NCBI RefSeq assembly: GCF_907165045.1
Contig: NZ_CAJRAU010000009.1
Location: 124,001 to 188,000 of the forward strand
DNA length: 64,000 bases
Direction of reading: 5' to 3'
DNA from: Dyadobacter linearis
GTDB taxonomy: Bacteria > Bacteroidota > Bacteroidia > Cytophagales > Spirosomataceae
Shown piece after piece: positions 44,206 to 52,382 of this stretch. Both the position numbers and the translations under genes were made by a program. The notes beneath the pieces are model-generated. The model worked only from the letters and a program-made list of their open reading frames with translations. It was not told the DNA's origin and searched no databases. How positions within the stretch are numbered: the first letter of the stretch is position 1; every line of letters starts with the position of its first letter.

Positions 44206-45354
44206 ATGAAGATCCTTTTCATGGTCCAGGGAGAAGGCCGCGGGCATTTGACCCAGGCGATTTCTTTGGGGCAGCTCTTGCGGCAGGCGGGCCACGAAAT
44301 TGTCGGTGCGATGGTCGGTACTTCTCCCGGGCGGCAGATACCGGCCTTTTTTAATGAAGCGATCTGTACAAATGTCCTGCATTTCGATGCTCCGAATATC
44401 ATTTACAATGCGCAGGGCGGCGGCATGAATCTGCAACGCACGATTTACACACACCTTACCAATTTACCCAAATACCTGAAAAGCCTCCGCCAGATCAACG
44501 AGGCTGTAACACAGATCAAGCCCGATCTTATTGTCAGCTTTTATGATACTTTTGGAGGTTTGTACAACCTGATCTACCGCTCTGGCATTCCGATGGTTTG
44601 CATTGCGCACCAGTATCTTTTGCTTCATCCCAGATTTGTTTTTCCTGAAAAAAGCAGGCTGAACCGGTTTCTTATCAACCTTAATTCCAGATCAACGTCG
44701 TGGCTTGCCAGCAAACGCCTGGCATTATCATTCCGCGAAATTCCTTCACGAACTGACCTGAAACTGACCGTCGTACCGCCGCTATTACGTGAGGAAATAG
44801 CCCGGCTCGTTCCTCGGAATGGAGATTATCTGCTCGTATATATGACCCACCACAGTCTGAGTGAGCAGATCATAGCGTGGCATTTGCAGCACCCCGAAGT
44901 GAAGCTGCATTGTTTTTGGGACAACCTGGATGCTGCTGAGGAATTTGCCTACGATGAAACGCTGACTTTCCACCGGATCAATAGCGAAAAGTACCTGAAT
45001 ATGCTGGCGGGCTGCCGGGGATTGGTCACGACAGCCGGGTTTGAATCGGTTTGCGAGGCGATGTACCTCGGTAAGCCGGTGATGATGGTGCCGGTACCCA
45101 ACCATTTTGAGCAGGAGTGCAATGCGATCGACGGCGTGATTTCGGGTGCAGGTGTTACTTCAAGAACCTTTGATCTCTCAGTTCTTCTGGAATATTTACC
45201 AAAACACCTGAATCAATCTGCCCGATTCCGCTCCTGGTATCACCGGGGTAATGCATTGTTTCTGGAGGAAATTGAATCGTTTGCGGGCAAGCTGGTAGGT
45301 AAAGTGGGTTATCCAAAAACAAAATCGTCCGACAGCAAAGCCCTCGGACGATAA
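44206..45354 (+). CDS. Glycosyltransferase, GT-B fold (MurG/MGT-like)
   Basis: A 382-residue GT-B glycosyltransferase. The N-terminus MKILFMVQGEGRGHLTQAISL has the GxGHLT element of the MurG/UGT group, and the C-terminal nucleotide-sugar site reads TTAGFESVCEAMYLGKPVMMVPVPNHFEQ (about residues 267-295). It is coupled to the phosphoesterase gene, 1 base apart. The two may build or trim a surface glycolipid; acceptor and donor are unknown. Its last 30 bases also hold a terminator for the convergent serpin gene. Confidence 0.82.
   Translation: MKILFMVQGEGRGHLTQAISLGQLLRQAGHEIVGAMVGTSPGRQIPAFFNEAICTNVLHFDAPNIIYNAQGGGMNLQRTIYTHLTNLPKYLKSLRQINEAVTQIKPDLIVSFYDTFGGLYNLIYRSGIPMVCIAHQYLLLHPRFVFPEKSRLNRFLINLNSRSTSWLASKRLALSFREIPSRTDLKLTVVPPLLREEIARLVPRNGDYLLVYMTHHSLSEQIIAWHLQHPEVKLHCFWDNLDAAEEFAYDETLTFHRINSEKYLNMLAGCRGLVTTAGFESVCEAMYLGKPVMMVPVPNHFEQECNAIDGVISGAGVTSRTFDLSVLLEYLPKHLNQSARFRSWYHRGNALFLEEIESFAGKLVGKVGYPKTKSSDSKALGR
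45324..45352 (-). terminator. Serpin-gene terminator lying inside the glycosyltransferase gene
   Basis: ATCGTCCGA and TCGGACGAT form a 9-base perfect stem around an 11-base loop. On the minus strand it is followed by TTTTGTTTTTGG. It lies about 80 bases after the serpin stop but within the last codons of the opposite gene. Confidence 0.65.
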
Positions 45355-45433
45355 CGCACCCCGAAAATACCAGCAGAGCCGGCATTTTTTATCTTTGATA
45401 TTTTGAAACCTCAGTCTTGACGGGTTAAGTGAC

Positions 45434-46666
45434 TTATTTGCTGTCCGGGTTTTTAATTCTTCCCATGAACAGAATGGTATTGGATGTATTTTCACTGATA
45501 ATCAATCCAAAAGGCCGGTCGCAGATGAATGTCGGCTCCTGCGGAACTGTGGATGTCGGTACCATTCCGATGGACGTGACGGCGGCGGCTTCCGTACCTT
45601 TTTCATCAATAGCCAGGTAAGCATCCTGTTTCACAAAGTCGACTTTCATAGGGGTAGATCTCGATATTTTACCAAACTGGGCCCCATTTGAAAATGCCTT
45701 TATAATACCCATTTGGTACAAAGTTTCATTCAATTTTTTTGAGTAATCGAGCGTAAATCTGGGCAAGCCTACCTTTACATTATTTTCGGCATTACCGCTG
45801 ATAATCGTTTTCCATTTTTCAGCATCGAGTTCAGATAACACGGCGTCGATCGTATTGCCTGCGGTCGGAAGCAGGAGTGTCATTGTGAACTGCCCGTTTC
45901 CGTAAGGAAGTCTCACTGCGCCGAAAGTTGTGCCGCCTGCTACTTTGAATGCAGATTTAATGCGCATCATTTTCACCGTTTTGCTGGATCCGTTTTCCAG
46001 CTTGAATGGCATATCAATGGTTTCTTTTGGGTCAAAACGCGCTTTCCAGTCTGCCTTGAAGTAAAGTGCATTCAGCAGGAACATCAGGTGATCGCGCTCT
46101 ATGGTCTGGATCACAGTCTTGATCTTCCCGTTCGTTTTGTCGCTGGCCCACTTGTTAATCCTCTCCTTGGAAGAATCATCAAATGGTAATCCTGTGATCT
46201 CAGCCTGGAAAGATTCTTTCAGCACATTCTGGAAACTGGTCTCGACATTCAGCCCGTTTTTGTACCAGATAGAATTGGCAAGTCCGAGCGAAACTCTTGA
46301 ATCAGCCACCGGCAAATCCTTGATCAGCGTGTTGTAAGCTTTGTTCAGATCTTCAAGCGAAACGCCCTGCATTTCCAAAACTTTGTGAATCTCGGCAGCC
46401 GATTCATTTTCAGCGCCATTGAGGAGCATTCCCAGCGCCATGTGCAGGCTGAGTGGTGATACAAAGAAGTTGTCTTCGGCCGGCTGGTTTTTTTGCAGGT
46501 TGTGTAAAAAATTGAAAGCAAACCTGCTGGATCCGTCGGCAATAGCTGCCGGGATCTCTACCGGATTGACCTCGTTGGAAGGGGGTAAGTTTTCGTCGTT
46601 TGTGCAGCCCAGCGTGAACAAAGCAGTTACAAGCGGAGCGAGAAGCACCTGTTTAAAAATTTTCAT
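45434..46666 (-). CDS. Serpin family lipoprotein (serine protease inhibitor)
   Basis: A 410-residue serpin with a lipoprotein signal (APLVTALFTLGC, cysteine at residue 21). Family landmarks include NFFVSPLSLHMALGMLLNGA and NALYFKADWKARFDP. The reactive-loop hinge EKGTEAAAVT (about residues 355-364) has small residues as needed for loop insertion, so the protein should be inhibitory. The loop continues SIGMVPTSTVPQEP before the CDRPFGLII strand; counting from the hinge puts P1 near Thr/Ser, which suggests an elastase-like rather than trypsin-like target. It is probably exposed at the outer membrane. Confidence 0.92.
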   Translation of the reverse strand: MKIFKQVLLAPLVTALFTLGCTNDENLPPSNEVNPVEIPAAIADGSSRFAFNFLHNLQKNQPAEDNFFVSPLSLHMALGMLLNGAENESAAEIHKVLEMQGVSLEDLNKAYNTLIKDLPVADSRVSLGLANSIWYKNGLNVETSFQNVLKESFQAEITGLPFDDSSKERINKWASDKTNGKIKTVIQTIERDHLMFLLNALYFKADWKARFDPKETIDMPFKLENGSSKTVKMMRIKSAFKVAGGTTFGAVRLPYGNGQFTMTLLLPTAGNTIDAVLSELDAEKWKTIISGNAENNVKVGLPRFTLDYSKKLNETLYQMGIIKAFSNGAQFGKISRSTPMKVDFVKQDAYLAIDEKGTEAAAVTSIGMVPTSTVPQEPTFICDRPFGLIISENTSNTILFMGRIKNPDSK

Positions 46667-46784
46667 GGCTAATAAATGTTAAGGTAGTTGCAGAATACTG
46701 GTAGTAATTTCAGTGTCCTTTCAATGCTTCAACACTTTTTAGATTCAAAAATCCTTTCGAAGGTTGGAACGGTTACAAACTATT

Positions 46785-48302
46785 TTAGAAGGAATATCTT
46801 ACTCCCCACGCCACTCCGTACAGATACGGGTGCGCATCCAGCGTTTGGTTTGATCTGAATCCGGAAGAAATTGCTTTCTGGTACGAACCTGTCAGATTTG
46901 CCTTCCATCTGCTTGATAATCTGTAATTAAACCGCAAGCCGGTAGTTGCCGCCCAGTTCATGCTGCGGTAAATTTCATCGCTTGCTCTGGTTGTGATAAT
47001 ATCTCCCGAAGCGGCTTCAATTTGGTTACTGAGGAAGAAATTGGCCATCATTCCACCCAGCAAAGAATAGCTCAATTTTTTGTCAGGATTCAATGTAAAG
47101 CCCGCCTGAACCGGCATTTGCAGGTATTGATAGTTGTTGGCCACTTTATTGGTAATGTCTACATACAGCGCACCGTTGTTGAACTTATCGGTGCCACCAG
47201 AATAAGACGATCCCTTCGAAGCATCTGCTAAGGCATTTTCAAGTACATTGGTGGATTGGCTTTTCGAATTAATAAGGTATCCACCGCCTTCATAGGATGA
47301 ATTTCCCTGTAAATAGCTCAACCCCAGTTCCACTGACCAATGTTTAGAAATCCGCACTCCGCCGTGGGTCTGCAAAGCGTAAGAAATACCCGCTTCACTG
47401 GAAGCCGTAACTGCCTTAGTGCGGGAAAGAGCCTGGTATGAAAAATCCTGAGGTGCGTTTTTGAGTTGAACGTCGGGGTTGAATGAAGCCGGCATCAACC
47501 CGATTCCCGCCCAGTATTCTGTATGTTTTTTAGGCTTAATATCCTCTTTTGCAATTGCATCCGGCTTGAAGAAAACGTACCGCTTTTGCACGTGAATATC
47601 CAGTTCATTGTAAGCTGGGGTAGCCAGCATATCCACGGCAATCGCCTTTTCTGAACTTTCAGTTTTTGCGAGAATATCGTTTTGTATTTCGTTTGAAGAA
47701 ATGCTTGTACTGGCTAGATTATTACTTTGCGCAAAATCCTGATTTCGCTCCAATACACTATTTTCAACAGACGCAATATCAGACTTTCCCGCAGCTCCTA
47801 TTGAGTTCTGGCTATTAACGCGACTCGCGGACGATCTTCCGGAGCTATTTTCAACATTCCTCCGGGGAGTAGTTGCAGAGGCCAGAGTCTGATTATTTTC
47901 TTTAACAGACTTACTATCAGTTGATTCGATGTTATCAGGCGCATTTGATGCAACTGCTTCTGTATTTTCCTGAGCAGCTGCATGACCAGCTTCGGGCATG
48001 TTAGTTTTTTCAGTCGCGGGCGACTGAGCGGCTTTACCAGCTACTTCGATGCGGTTCTGACCATTTTTGGAAGAGTCAGAAAACCAGAATCCAGCGCCTA
48101 CGACCAACAATGCCGCAACAGAAGCTGCTGCAAGCCAAAGTTTTTTAGACTGCCACCAAAGTGGAAGAACTGCTCCTTTCTCACTGTTCTCATCAAGACG
48201 TGCTTCGATATTCTCCCAAATAGACTTCGGGGGAGTTTCGGAAGCTTCGCTCAATGCCTTTCGCCACTGTTCTTCAAAGTTGTTTATTCCGGACGGATCC
48301 AT
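46785..48302 (-). CDS. Inner-membrane-anchored protein with C-terminal outer-membrane barrel; putative anti-sigma partner
   Basis: About 505 residues in four parts. Residues 1-55 are a cytoplasmic, charged anti-sigma-like segment (FEEQWRKALSEASETPPKSIWENI). Residues about 55-75 are a single transmembrane helix (LWLAAASVAALLVVGAGFWF). Residues 77-255 are a Ser/Asn/Ala-rich linker. From about 265 to the end are alternating beta strands (WAGIGLMPASFNPDVQ, GGVRISKHWSVELGLSYLQG) finishing in GVAWGVRYSF, a typical barrel-closing aromatic C-terminus. The start overlaps the ECF sigma gene by about 29 bases. It probably binds the sigma factor and senses outer-membrane state; that is inference. Confidence 0.72.
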   Translation of the reverse strand: MDPSGINNFEEQWRKALSEASETPPKSIWENIEARLDENSEKGAVLPLWWQSKKLWLAAASVAALLVVGAGFWFSDSSKNGQNRIEVAGKAAQSPATEKTNMPEAGHAAAQENTEAVASNAPDNIESTDSKSVKENNQTLASATTPRRNVENSSGRSSASRVNSQNSIGAAGKSDIASVENSVLERNQDFAQSNNLASTSISSNEIQNDILAKTESSEKAIAVDMLATPAYNELDIHVQKRYVFFKPDAIAKEDIKPKKHTEYWAGIGLMPASFNPDVQLKNAPQDFSYQALSRTKAVTASSEAGISYALQTHGGVRISKHWSVELGLSYLQGNSSYEGGGYLINSKSQSTNVLENALADASKGSSYSGGTDKFNNGALYVDITNKVANNYQYLQMPVQAGFTLNPDKKLSYSLLGGMMANFFLSNQIEAASGDIITTRASDEIYRSMNWAATTGLRFNYRLSSRWKANLTGSYQKAISSGFRSNQTLDAHPYLYGVAWGVRYSF

Positions 48303-48843
48303 CGTCAAATCTTGTTTCCTTGTTCAATTTTAGTTGAAGGAGTGCTCTTGCCCTCGCATATTGCGATTTGGAAGTTCCTTCTGAAATGCCCAGTTTTTGA
48401 GCGATTTCGTTGTGTTGATAACCCTCAATAGCGTACAGATTAAAGATGGTCTGACAGCCCTGAGGTAATTCTCTTACCAGTTCCAGCAGTTGCTGCAACT
48501 GGAAATTCGCCAGCGTAAACTCCCTGTCTGCGATACCATTCAGGTGGTAATCAATATCATCCAGCTCTTTCACGTATTTCTGCTGCCGCAAATGATTGAG
48601 CGCTGTATTTACTACCACAGAACGCAACCAGTACTCCAAAGGACTATCGCCTCTGTAAGAATCTATATTCTCGTATATTTTAATAAAAGCATCCTGCAAA
48701 ACATCTTCTGCATCAGCACGGTTTTTGGTGTACCGGAGACAAATAGCGAACAGCTTCCCCCCAAAAACATCATATAGCTGTTTTTGGGCGATCCGGTTGC
48801 GCTGCTTGCAGCCTTTCACCAATTCCTGTTCGTTAAAGGTCAT
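48274..48843 (-). CDS. ECF-type RNA polymerase sigma factor
   Basis: A 189-residue sigma-70 family protein of the extracytoplasmic type. Region 2 is RYTKNRADAEDVLQDAFIKIYENIDSYRG (residues about 37-65), followed by PLEYWLRSVVVNTALNHLRQQK. Region 4 is LPQGCQTIFNLYAIEGYQHNEIAQKLGISEGTSKSQYARAR (about residues 126-166). Its last codons overlap the membrane-barrel gene, consistent with a sigma/anti-sigma unit. Target genes are not apparent in the window. Confidence 0.9.
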   Translation of the reverse strand: MTFNEQELVKGCKQRNRIAQKQLYDVFGGKLFAICLRYTKNRADAEDVLQDAFIKIYENIDSYRGDSPLEYWLRSVVVNTALNHLRQQKYVKELDDIDYHLNGIADREFTLANFQLQQLLELVRELPQGCQTIFNLYAIEGYQHNEIAQKLGISEGTSKSQYARARALLQLKLNKETRFDDGSVRNKQL

Positions 48844-48897
48844 CCGAAGTTTAGGGGTGCTTCGTTCGGTTTATATAATAAAATCAGCACGCCTACC

Positions 48898-48905
48898 CAA
48901 AGATA
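48898..48905 (-). promoter_or_regulatory. Candidate -7 box of the sigma factor operon
   Basis: On the minus strand TATCTTTG matches TAnnTTTG exactly, 55 bases before the sigma ATG. A -33 TTG is not visible at the right distance. The rest of the 279-base gap to 49122 shows no gene. Confidence 0.3.
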
Positions 48906-49122
48906 GTTGAATACTGTTTTGCTTTGGTCGCGTTTGAAATACTGAAAACCGCAATCCGTGAATTCTACGACACTGGGAAGTATGAGATGGTTGGAAAAGT
49001 TCTGGAAGCTTTTTGTGAATATTTGAAGCTCACTTTCAGGAACTAATAAAGGGATCAGATCATTTTATTAGCAGGTCACACACAAAACGGGTGCATTTCT
49101 GTAAACCTAACTGCTATCGACT

Positions 49123-49419
49123 ATGAGCCAATATATGGTTGAAATACAACTTCCGGCGGTGATGTCGGAAGATTTTACTGCTAAAATCCCAGCTCAGAAG
49201 AAAAAGATCAATGAACTGATGGAGCAGGGGAGAATGATGTCGTATGCATTGTCGGACGATTATTCCAGACTTTGGTGCGTCGTAAGGGGAGAGAGTGAAT
49301 TTGAAGTAATGTCGCTCGTCTCAGAGTTCCCGTTGATCGATTATATGGATCCAAAGATTACAAAGCTGATGTTCAATAATGTTGTCGCCTTGCGGCTTCC
49401 GATGTTTTCTTTGAATTAA
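49123..49419 (+). CDS. Small muconolactone isomerase-like protein
   Basis: A 98-residue protein with the ferredoxin-like pattern of the muconolactone delta-isomerase family: YMVEIQLPAVMSEDFTAKIPAQ, KKINELMEQGRMMSYALSDD, RLWCVVRGESEFEVMSLVSEFPL. Many family members have no catabolic role and are annotated only by fold. No aromatic degradation gene is near. It stands alone, with a strong two-way terminator downstream. Confidence 0.65.
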   Translation: MSQYMVEIQLPAVMSEDFTAKIPAQKKKINELMEQGRMMSYALSDDYSRLWCVVRGESEFEVMSLVSEFPLIDYMDPKITKLMFNNVVALRLPMFSLN

Positions 49420-49430
49420 GAAGTTATAAT

Positions 49431-49471
49431 GCAAAAAAGGCTCCGTAGTTTATCTGCGGAGCCTTTTTTGC
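49431..49471. terminator. Bidirectional terminator between convergent genes
   Basis: GCAAAAAAGGCTCCG and CGGAGCCTTTTTTGC are perfect 15-base inverse complements around an 11-base loop, giving a GC stem with a T run on both strands. Confidence 0.9.
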
Positions 49472-49481
49472 ATTTATGGTA

Positions 49482-49967
49482 TTATAGTTTTCTTTCCAAA
49501 AGTTTCAAAATAGCACCCAAGCCTGCTGCGTCGGCTTCTGAAAAATCGTCCAGCTTGTCACTGTCCACATCCAGTATCATTGCCACTGTTCCATTTCGAT
49601 GAAAAACAGGCAGCACGATTTCAGATTTTGAATCGGAGCTGCATGCAATGTGGCCGGGAAATTGCTCCACGTCAGGCACTATGATTGTCTCTTTCCGTGA
49701 ATAACTCGCGCCGCAAACTCCTTTGTGAAATGGAATGCGCGTGCAGGCAATAGGTCCCTGGAATGGGCCGAGTACAAGCTGCCCTTCTTTAACAATATAA
49801 AATCCAACCCAAAAAAATCCGAAAGCCTGCTTTAATGCAGCTGCAATGTTGGAAAGGTTGGCAGTAAGGTCACTTTCGTGTTCAATTAATGCGTGGATTT
49901 GTGGTGTGAGTACCTTATATACGTTCGCTCGGTCGGTGTCGGCAGGGATAATTAGTTCTTCGGCCAT
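49482..49967 (-). CDS. msrC: Free methionine-(R)-sulfoxide reductase
   Basis: A 161-residue GAF-domain enzyme. The cysteines used by fRMsr are present: ACTRIPFHKGVCGAS holds two and HIACSSDSKSEIVLPV the third, with the motif order of Escherichia coli MsrC. It repairs free methionine-R-sulfoxide with thioredoxin. FFWVGFYIV and LDVDSDKLDDFSEAD are further family blocks. It is divergent from purU. Confidence 0.93.
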   Translation of the reverse strand: MAEELIIPADTDRANVYKVLTPQIHALIEHESDLTANLSNIAAALKQAFGFFWVGFYIVKEGQLVLGPFQGPIACTRIPFHKGVCGASYSRKETIIVPDVEQFPGHIACSSDSKSEIVLPVFHRNGTVAMILDVDSDKLDDFSEADAAGLGAILKLLERKL

Positions 49968-50044
49968 TGAATAACAGATTAGGGAGATTAGCTAACAGAA
50001 ATTTTCTGATATTGGTTACCGGAAAAAATTAGTAAAACAGCTAA

Positions 50045-50878
50045 ATGATTCAAAAACACATTCTTTTAATGGACGGCCCCGATCATAAAGGGTTGATCTA
50101 TCAGGTTACCCGCATTCTTTTTGAACATAATCAAAATATCATTCGAAACGATGAATATGTAAGTCCGTCCAAATATTTCTTCATGCGGACCGAATTTGAA
50201 GGCGAAACAGAGGCAAATGAATTGCTGGAAGTTTTGCAGAAAGAGTTACCCTCCGGGCTCAATCTGCGCATTAACCCCAAAAAGAAAAAGGATATTGTAC
50301 TATTTGTGACCAAAGAACATCACTGCCTCGGAGAGCTGCTGATCCGGTATGCATTTGACGAGCTCGACGCGAATATCCTTGCGGTTATCAGCAATTACAA
50401 TAAGTTACAGCCGCTGGTAGGAAAGTTTGGGATACCCTTTCATTTTATTTCCCACGAAGGAAAATCACGCGAGGAACATGAAGATGCTATTCTGAGAACA
50501 CTGGGCGTTTACCAGCCTGAATATCTCGTTCTGGCCAAATATATGCGGATTATCACACCTTCATTCGTTAATCATTTTCCGGACAAGATCATTAATATTC
50601 ACCATTCTTTCCTACCTGCATTTATCGGGGCAAATCCTTACAAGCAGGCTTACGACAGGGGGGTAAAGATCATCGGCGCGACGGCGCATTTTGTAAATAA
50701 TGATCTGGATGAAGGGCCGATCATTGCGCAGGATGTGAAGTCAGTGGATCACCGGCAAACGGCTTCGGATATGGCAACTCTGGGTCGGGATACTGAAAAA
50801 GCGGTACTTTCGAAGGCACTCAAACTAGTTTTCAATGACAGAGTATTTATTCACAACAACCGGACGATTATTCTTTAG
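50045..50878 (+). CDS. purU: Formyltetrahydrofolate deformylase
   Basis: A 277-residue PurU: an N-terminal ACT domain (LLMDGPDHKGLIYQVTRIL, residues 7-25) followed by a formyltransferase-fold domain. The catalytic block NIHHSFLPAF with the later Asp of NNDLDEGPIIAQD is intact. It releases formate from 10-formyl-tetrahydrofolate, balancing one-carbon pools; the Escherichia coli enzyme is controlled by methionine and glycine. A terminator follows directly. Confidence 0.95.
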   Translation: MIQKHILLMDGPDHKGLIYQVTRILFEHNQNIIRNDEYVSPSKYFFMRTEFEGETEANELLEVLQKELPSGLNLRINPKKKKDIVLFVTKEHHCLGELLIRYAFDELDANILAVISNYNKLQPLVGKFGIPFHFISHEGKSREEHEDAILRTLGVYQPEYLVLAKYMRIITPSFVNHFPDKIINIHHSFLPAFIGANPYKQAYDRGVKIIGATAHFVNNDLDEGPIIAQDVKSVDHRQTASDMATLGRDTEKAVLSKALKLVFNDRVFIHNNRTIIL

Positions 50879-50884
50879 GCAAAG

Positions 50885-50922
50885 AAAAAAGCCCTTAGTC
50901 AAAATCACCGAGGGCTTTTTGC
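50885..50922. terminator. Terminator between purU and leuA, usable on both strands
   Basis: AAAAGCCCT and AGGGCTTTT pair around a 15-base loop, with T runs on both sides. The hairpin ends purU and, on the minus strand, lies about 100 bases after the leuA stop. Confidence 0.8.
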
Positions 50923-51019
50923 AATCTGATGGATGTTATTGAATATGTAATGGTACAAATAAATCTTTAAAACATCAAATTCAGATTCAAGGAGTTAACC
51001 ATTTCTAAGCATATTCTAA

Positions 51020-52177
51020 TTAAACCGGAATAGCCGTTTTTGCAAGATCTACCAGGTCTGCGTCGTTCACTTCTTTCTTCAAATCTGCCACTTCCAGGAA
51101 TCTGGTATACAATTCGTCCAGGGCAGATTTGTCGAAGCTGAATCCAAGTAGTTCGAACCGATGCTTCAATGCGTGACGCCCGCTTCTGGCTGTCAAAACA
51201 ATATCTGACTTGTCAACACCCACATCCTGCGGGCTCATGATTTCGTAGGTAAGGTTGTTTTTCAAAAATCCGTCCTGGTGAATTCCGGAAGAATGCGCGA
51301 ATGCATTACGACCCACAATCGCCTTGTTAGCCTGCACCGGCATACGCATCATTTTGGAAACCAGCTGACTTGTCGGATAAATAAATTCCGTGTTAATACC
51401 GGTCTCCAATCCCAATTCTTCCTGATGAACTTTCATCGCCATCACCACTTCTTCCAGCGAAGTATTACCAGCGCGCTCACCAATTCCATTGATCGTAACT
51501 TCAACCTGGCGGGCACCTTGTGAAATGCCGGCCAATGAATTCGCAGTCGCTAATCCAAGGTCGTTGTGGCAGTGAATTGAAATGGTCGCTTTATGGATAT
51601 TGGAAACGTGTTCGAATATGTATTTAATTCTGTTACCATATTGTTCAGGCAAACAGTAACCGGTAGTGTCAGGGATATTAACTACCGTCGCGCCTGCTGC
51701 TATCACAGCTTCCACCAGTTGAGACAAGAATGCAAGATCGGCCCGGCCGGCATCTTCACAATAGAATTCTACGTCTTCGATTTTCGATTTGGCATATTTC
51801 GTTGCCGAAACTGCTCTTTCCAGAATCTTCTCGCGGGTCGTGTTGAATTTATGCTGGATATGAATATCAGAAGATCCGATTCCAGTGTGGATCCGGCCGC
51901 GTTTCGCAAATTCTAATGCGTTGGCTGCCGCGTCGATATCGCCTTGAACTGCTCTTGATAATGCACAAATAATAGGCTCACGCACTACTTTCGAGATTTC
52001 AACCACAGACCTGAAATCACCAGGGCTAGAAACTGGAAACCCCGCCTCAATAATATCTACCCCAAGCTTCTCGAGTTGACTCGCTACAACAATCTTTTCT
52101 TCAGTGGTCAATTGGCTGCCAGGTACCTGCTCGCCGTCTCTCAAAGTTGTGTCAAAGATCTGAACTCGATTACTCAT
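51020..52177 (-). CDS. leuA: 2-isopropylmalate synthase, short form without regulatory domain
   Basis: A 385-residue enzyme that condenses 2-ketoisovalerate with acetyl-CoA, the first committed step of leucine synthesis. DTTLRDGEQVPGSQLT opens the TIM barrel, and the HCHNDLGLATANSL and NGIGERAGNTSLEE metal/active-site blocks are present. The protein ends near the second subdomain and lacks the C-terminal leucine-binding domain of the about 520-residue form. Upstream are a promoter, a Leu/Ile-rich leader peptide and a terminator, so control is likely at transcription. It is the last gene of the locus and has its own promoter. Confidence 0.92.
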   Translation of the reverse strand: MSNRVQIFDTTLRDGEQVPGSQLTTEEKIVVASQLEKLGVDIIEAGFPVSSPGDFRSVVEISKVVREPIICALSRAVQGDIDAAANALEFAKRGRIHTGIGSSDIHIQHKFNTTREKILERAVSATKYAKSKIEDVEFYCEDAGRADLAFLSQLVEAVIAAGATVVNIPDTTGYCLPEQYGNRIKYIFEHVSNIHKATISIHCHNDLGLATANSLAGISQGARQVEVTINGIGERAGNTSLEEVVMAMKVHQEELGLETGINTEFIYPTSQLVSKMMRMPVQANKAIVGRNAFAHSSGIHQDGFLKNNLTYEIMSPQDVGVDKSDIVLTARSGRHALKHRFELLGFSFDKSALDELYTRFLEVADLKKEVNDADLVDLAKTAIPV

Positions 52178-52227
52178 TGGTGGGTATTAGAAATTAAATG
52201 GATACGAATTTAATAATTTTTAAATAA

Positions 52228-52258
52228 TATAAAACCCCTTCCTGTGGGGGAAAGGGTT
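52228..52258 (-). terminator. Attenuator terminator in the leuA leader
   Basis: On the minus strand AACCCTTTCC (52258-52249) pairs with GGAAGGGGTT (52242-52233) as nine Watson-Crick pairs and one G-U, loop CCCACA, followed by TTTTATATTATTT. It lies between the leader peptide and leuA, 55 bases before the leuA ATG. Confidence 0.65.
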
Positions 52259-52278
52259 CGAAATGCAATCAAAACATC

Positions 52279-52287
52279 ACCTTTTCC
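52279..52287 (-). promoter_or_regulatory. Antiterminator arm of the leuA attenuator
   Basis: On the minus strand GGAAAAGGT can pair with ACCCTTTCC (52257-52249), the 5-prime arm of the terminator, at 8 of 9 positions. It begins 7 bases after the leader stop, so a ribosome on the stop codon would cover it while one stalled at the Leu/Ile codons would leave it free. Confidence 0.5.
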
Positions 52288-52294
52288 AGTATCA

Positions 52295-52342
52295 CTAGAT
52301 AATAAGAATGAGGAGGCAGAGATTTATATTAAGTGCGTTCAT
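52295..52342 (-). CDS. Leucine/isoleucine-rich leader peptide of leuA
   Basis: A 16-codon frame reads MNALNINLCLLILII followed by TAG: five Leu and four Ile in 15 residues, with seven of the last eight residues before the stop being Leu or Ile. It lies 118 bases ahead of leuA, after a candidate promoter and before an antiterminator arm and a terminator hairpin. This is the arrangement of leader-peptide attenuators such as those of the enterobacterial leu and ilv operons. When charged tRNA-Leu or tRNA-Ile is short the ribosome should stall and leuA be read. It is too short for normal gene callers. Confidence 0.72.
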   Translation of the reverse strand: MNALNINLCLLILII

Positions 52343-52382
52343 CGATATAGAGCGAAAATTCGCTGACAACTGGTTTATACTG

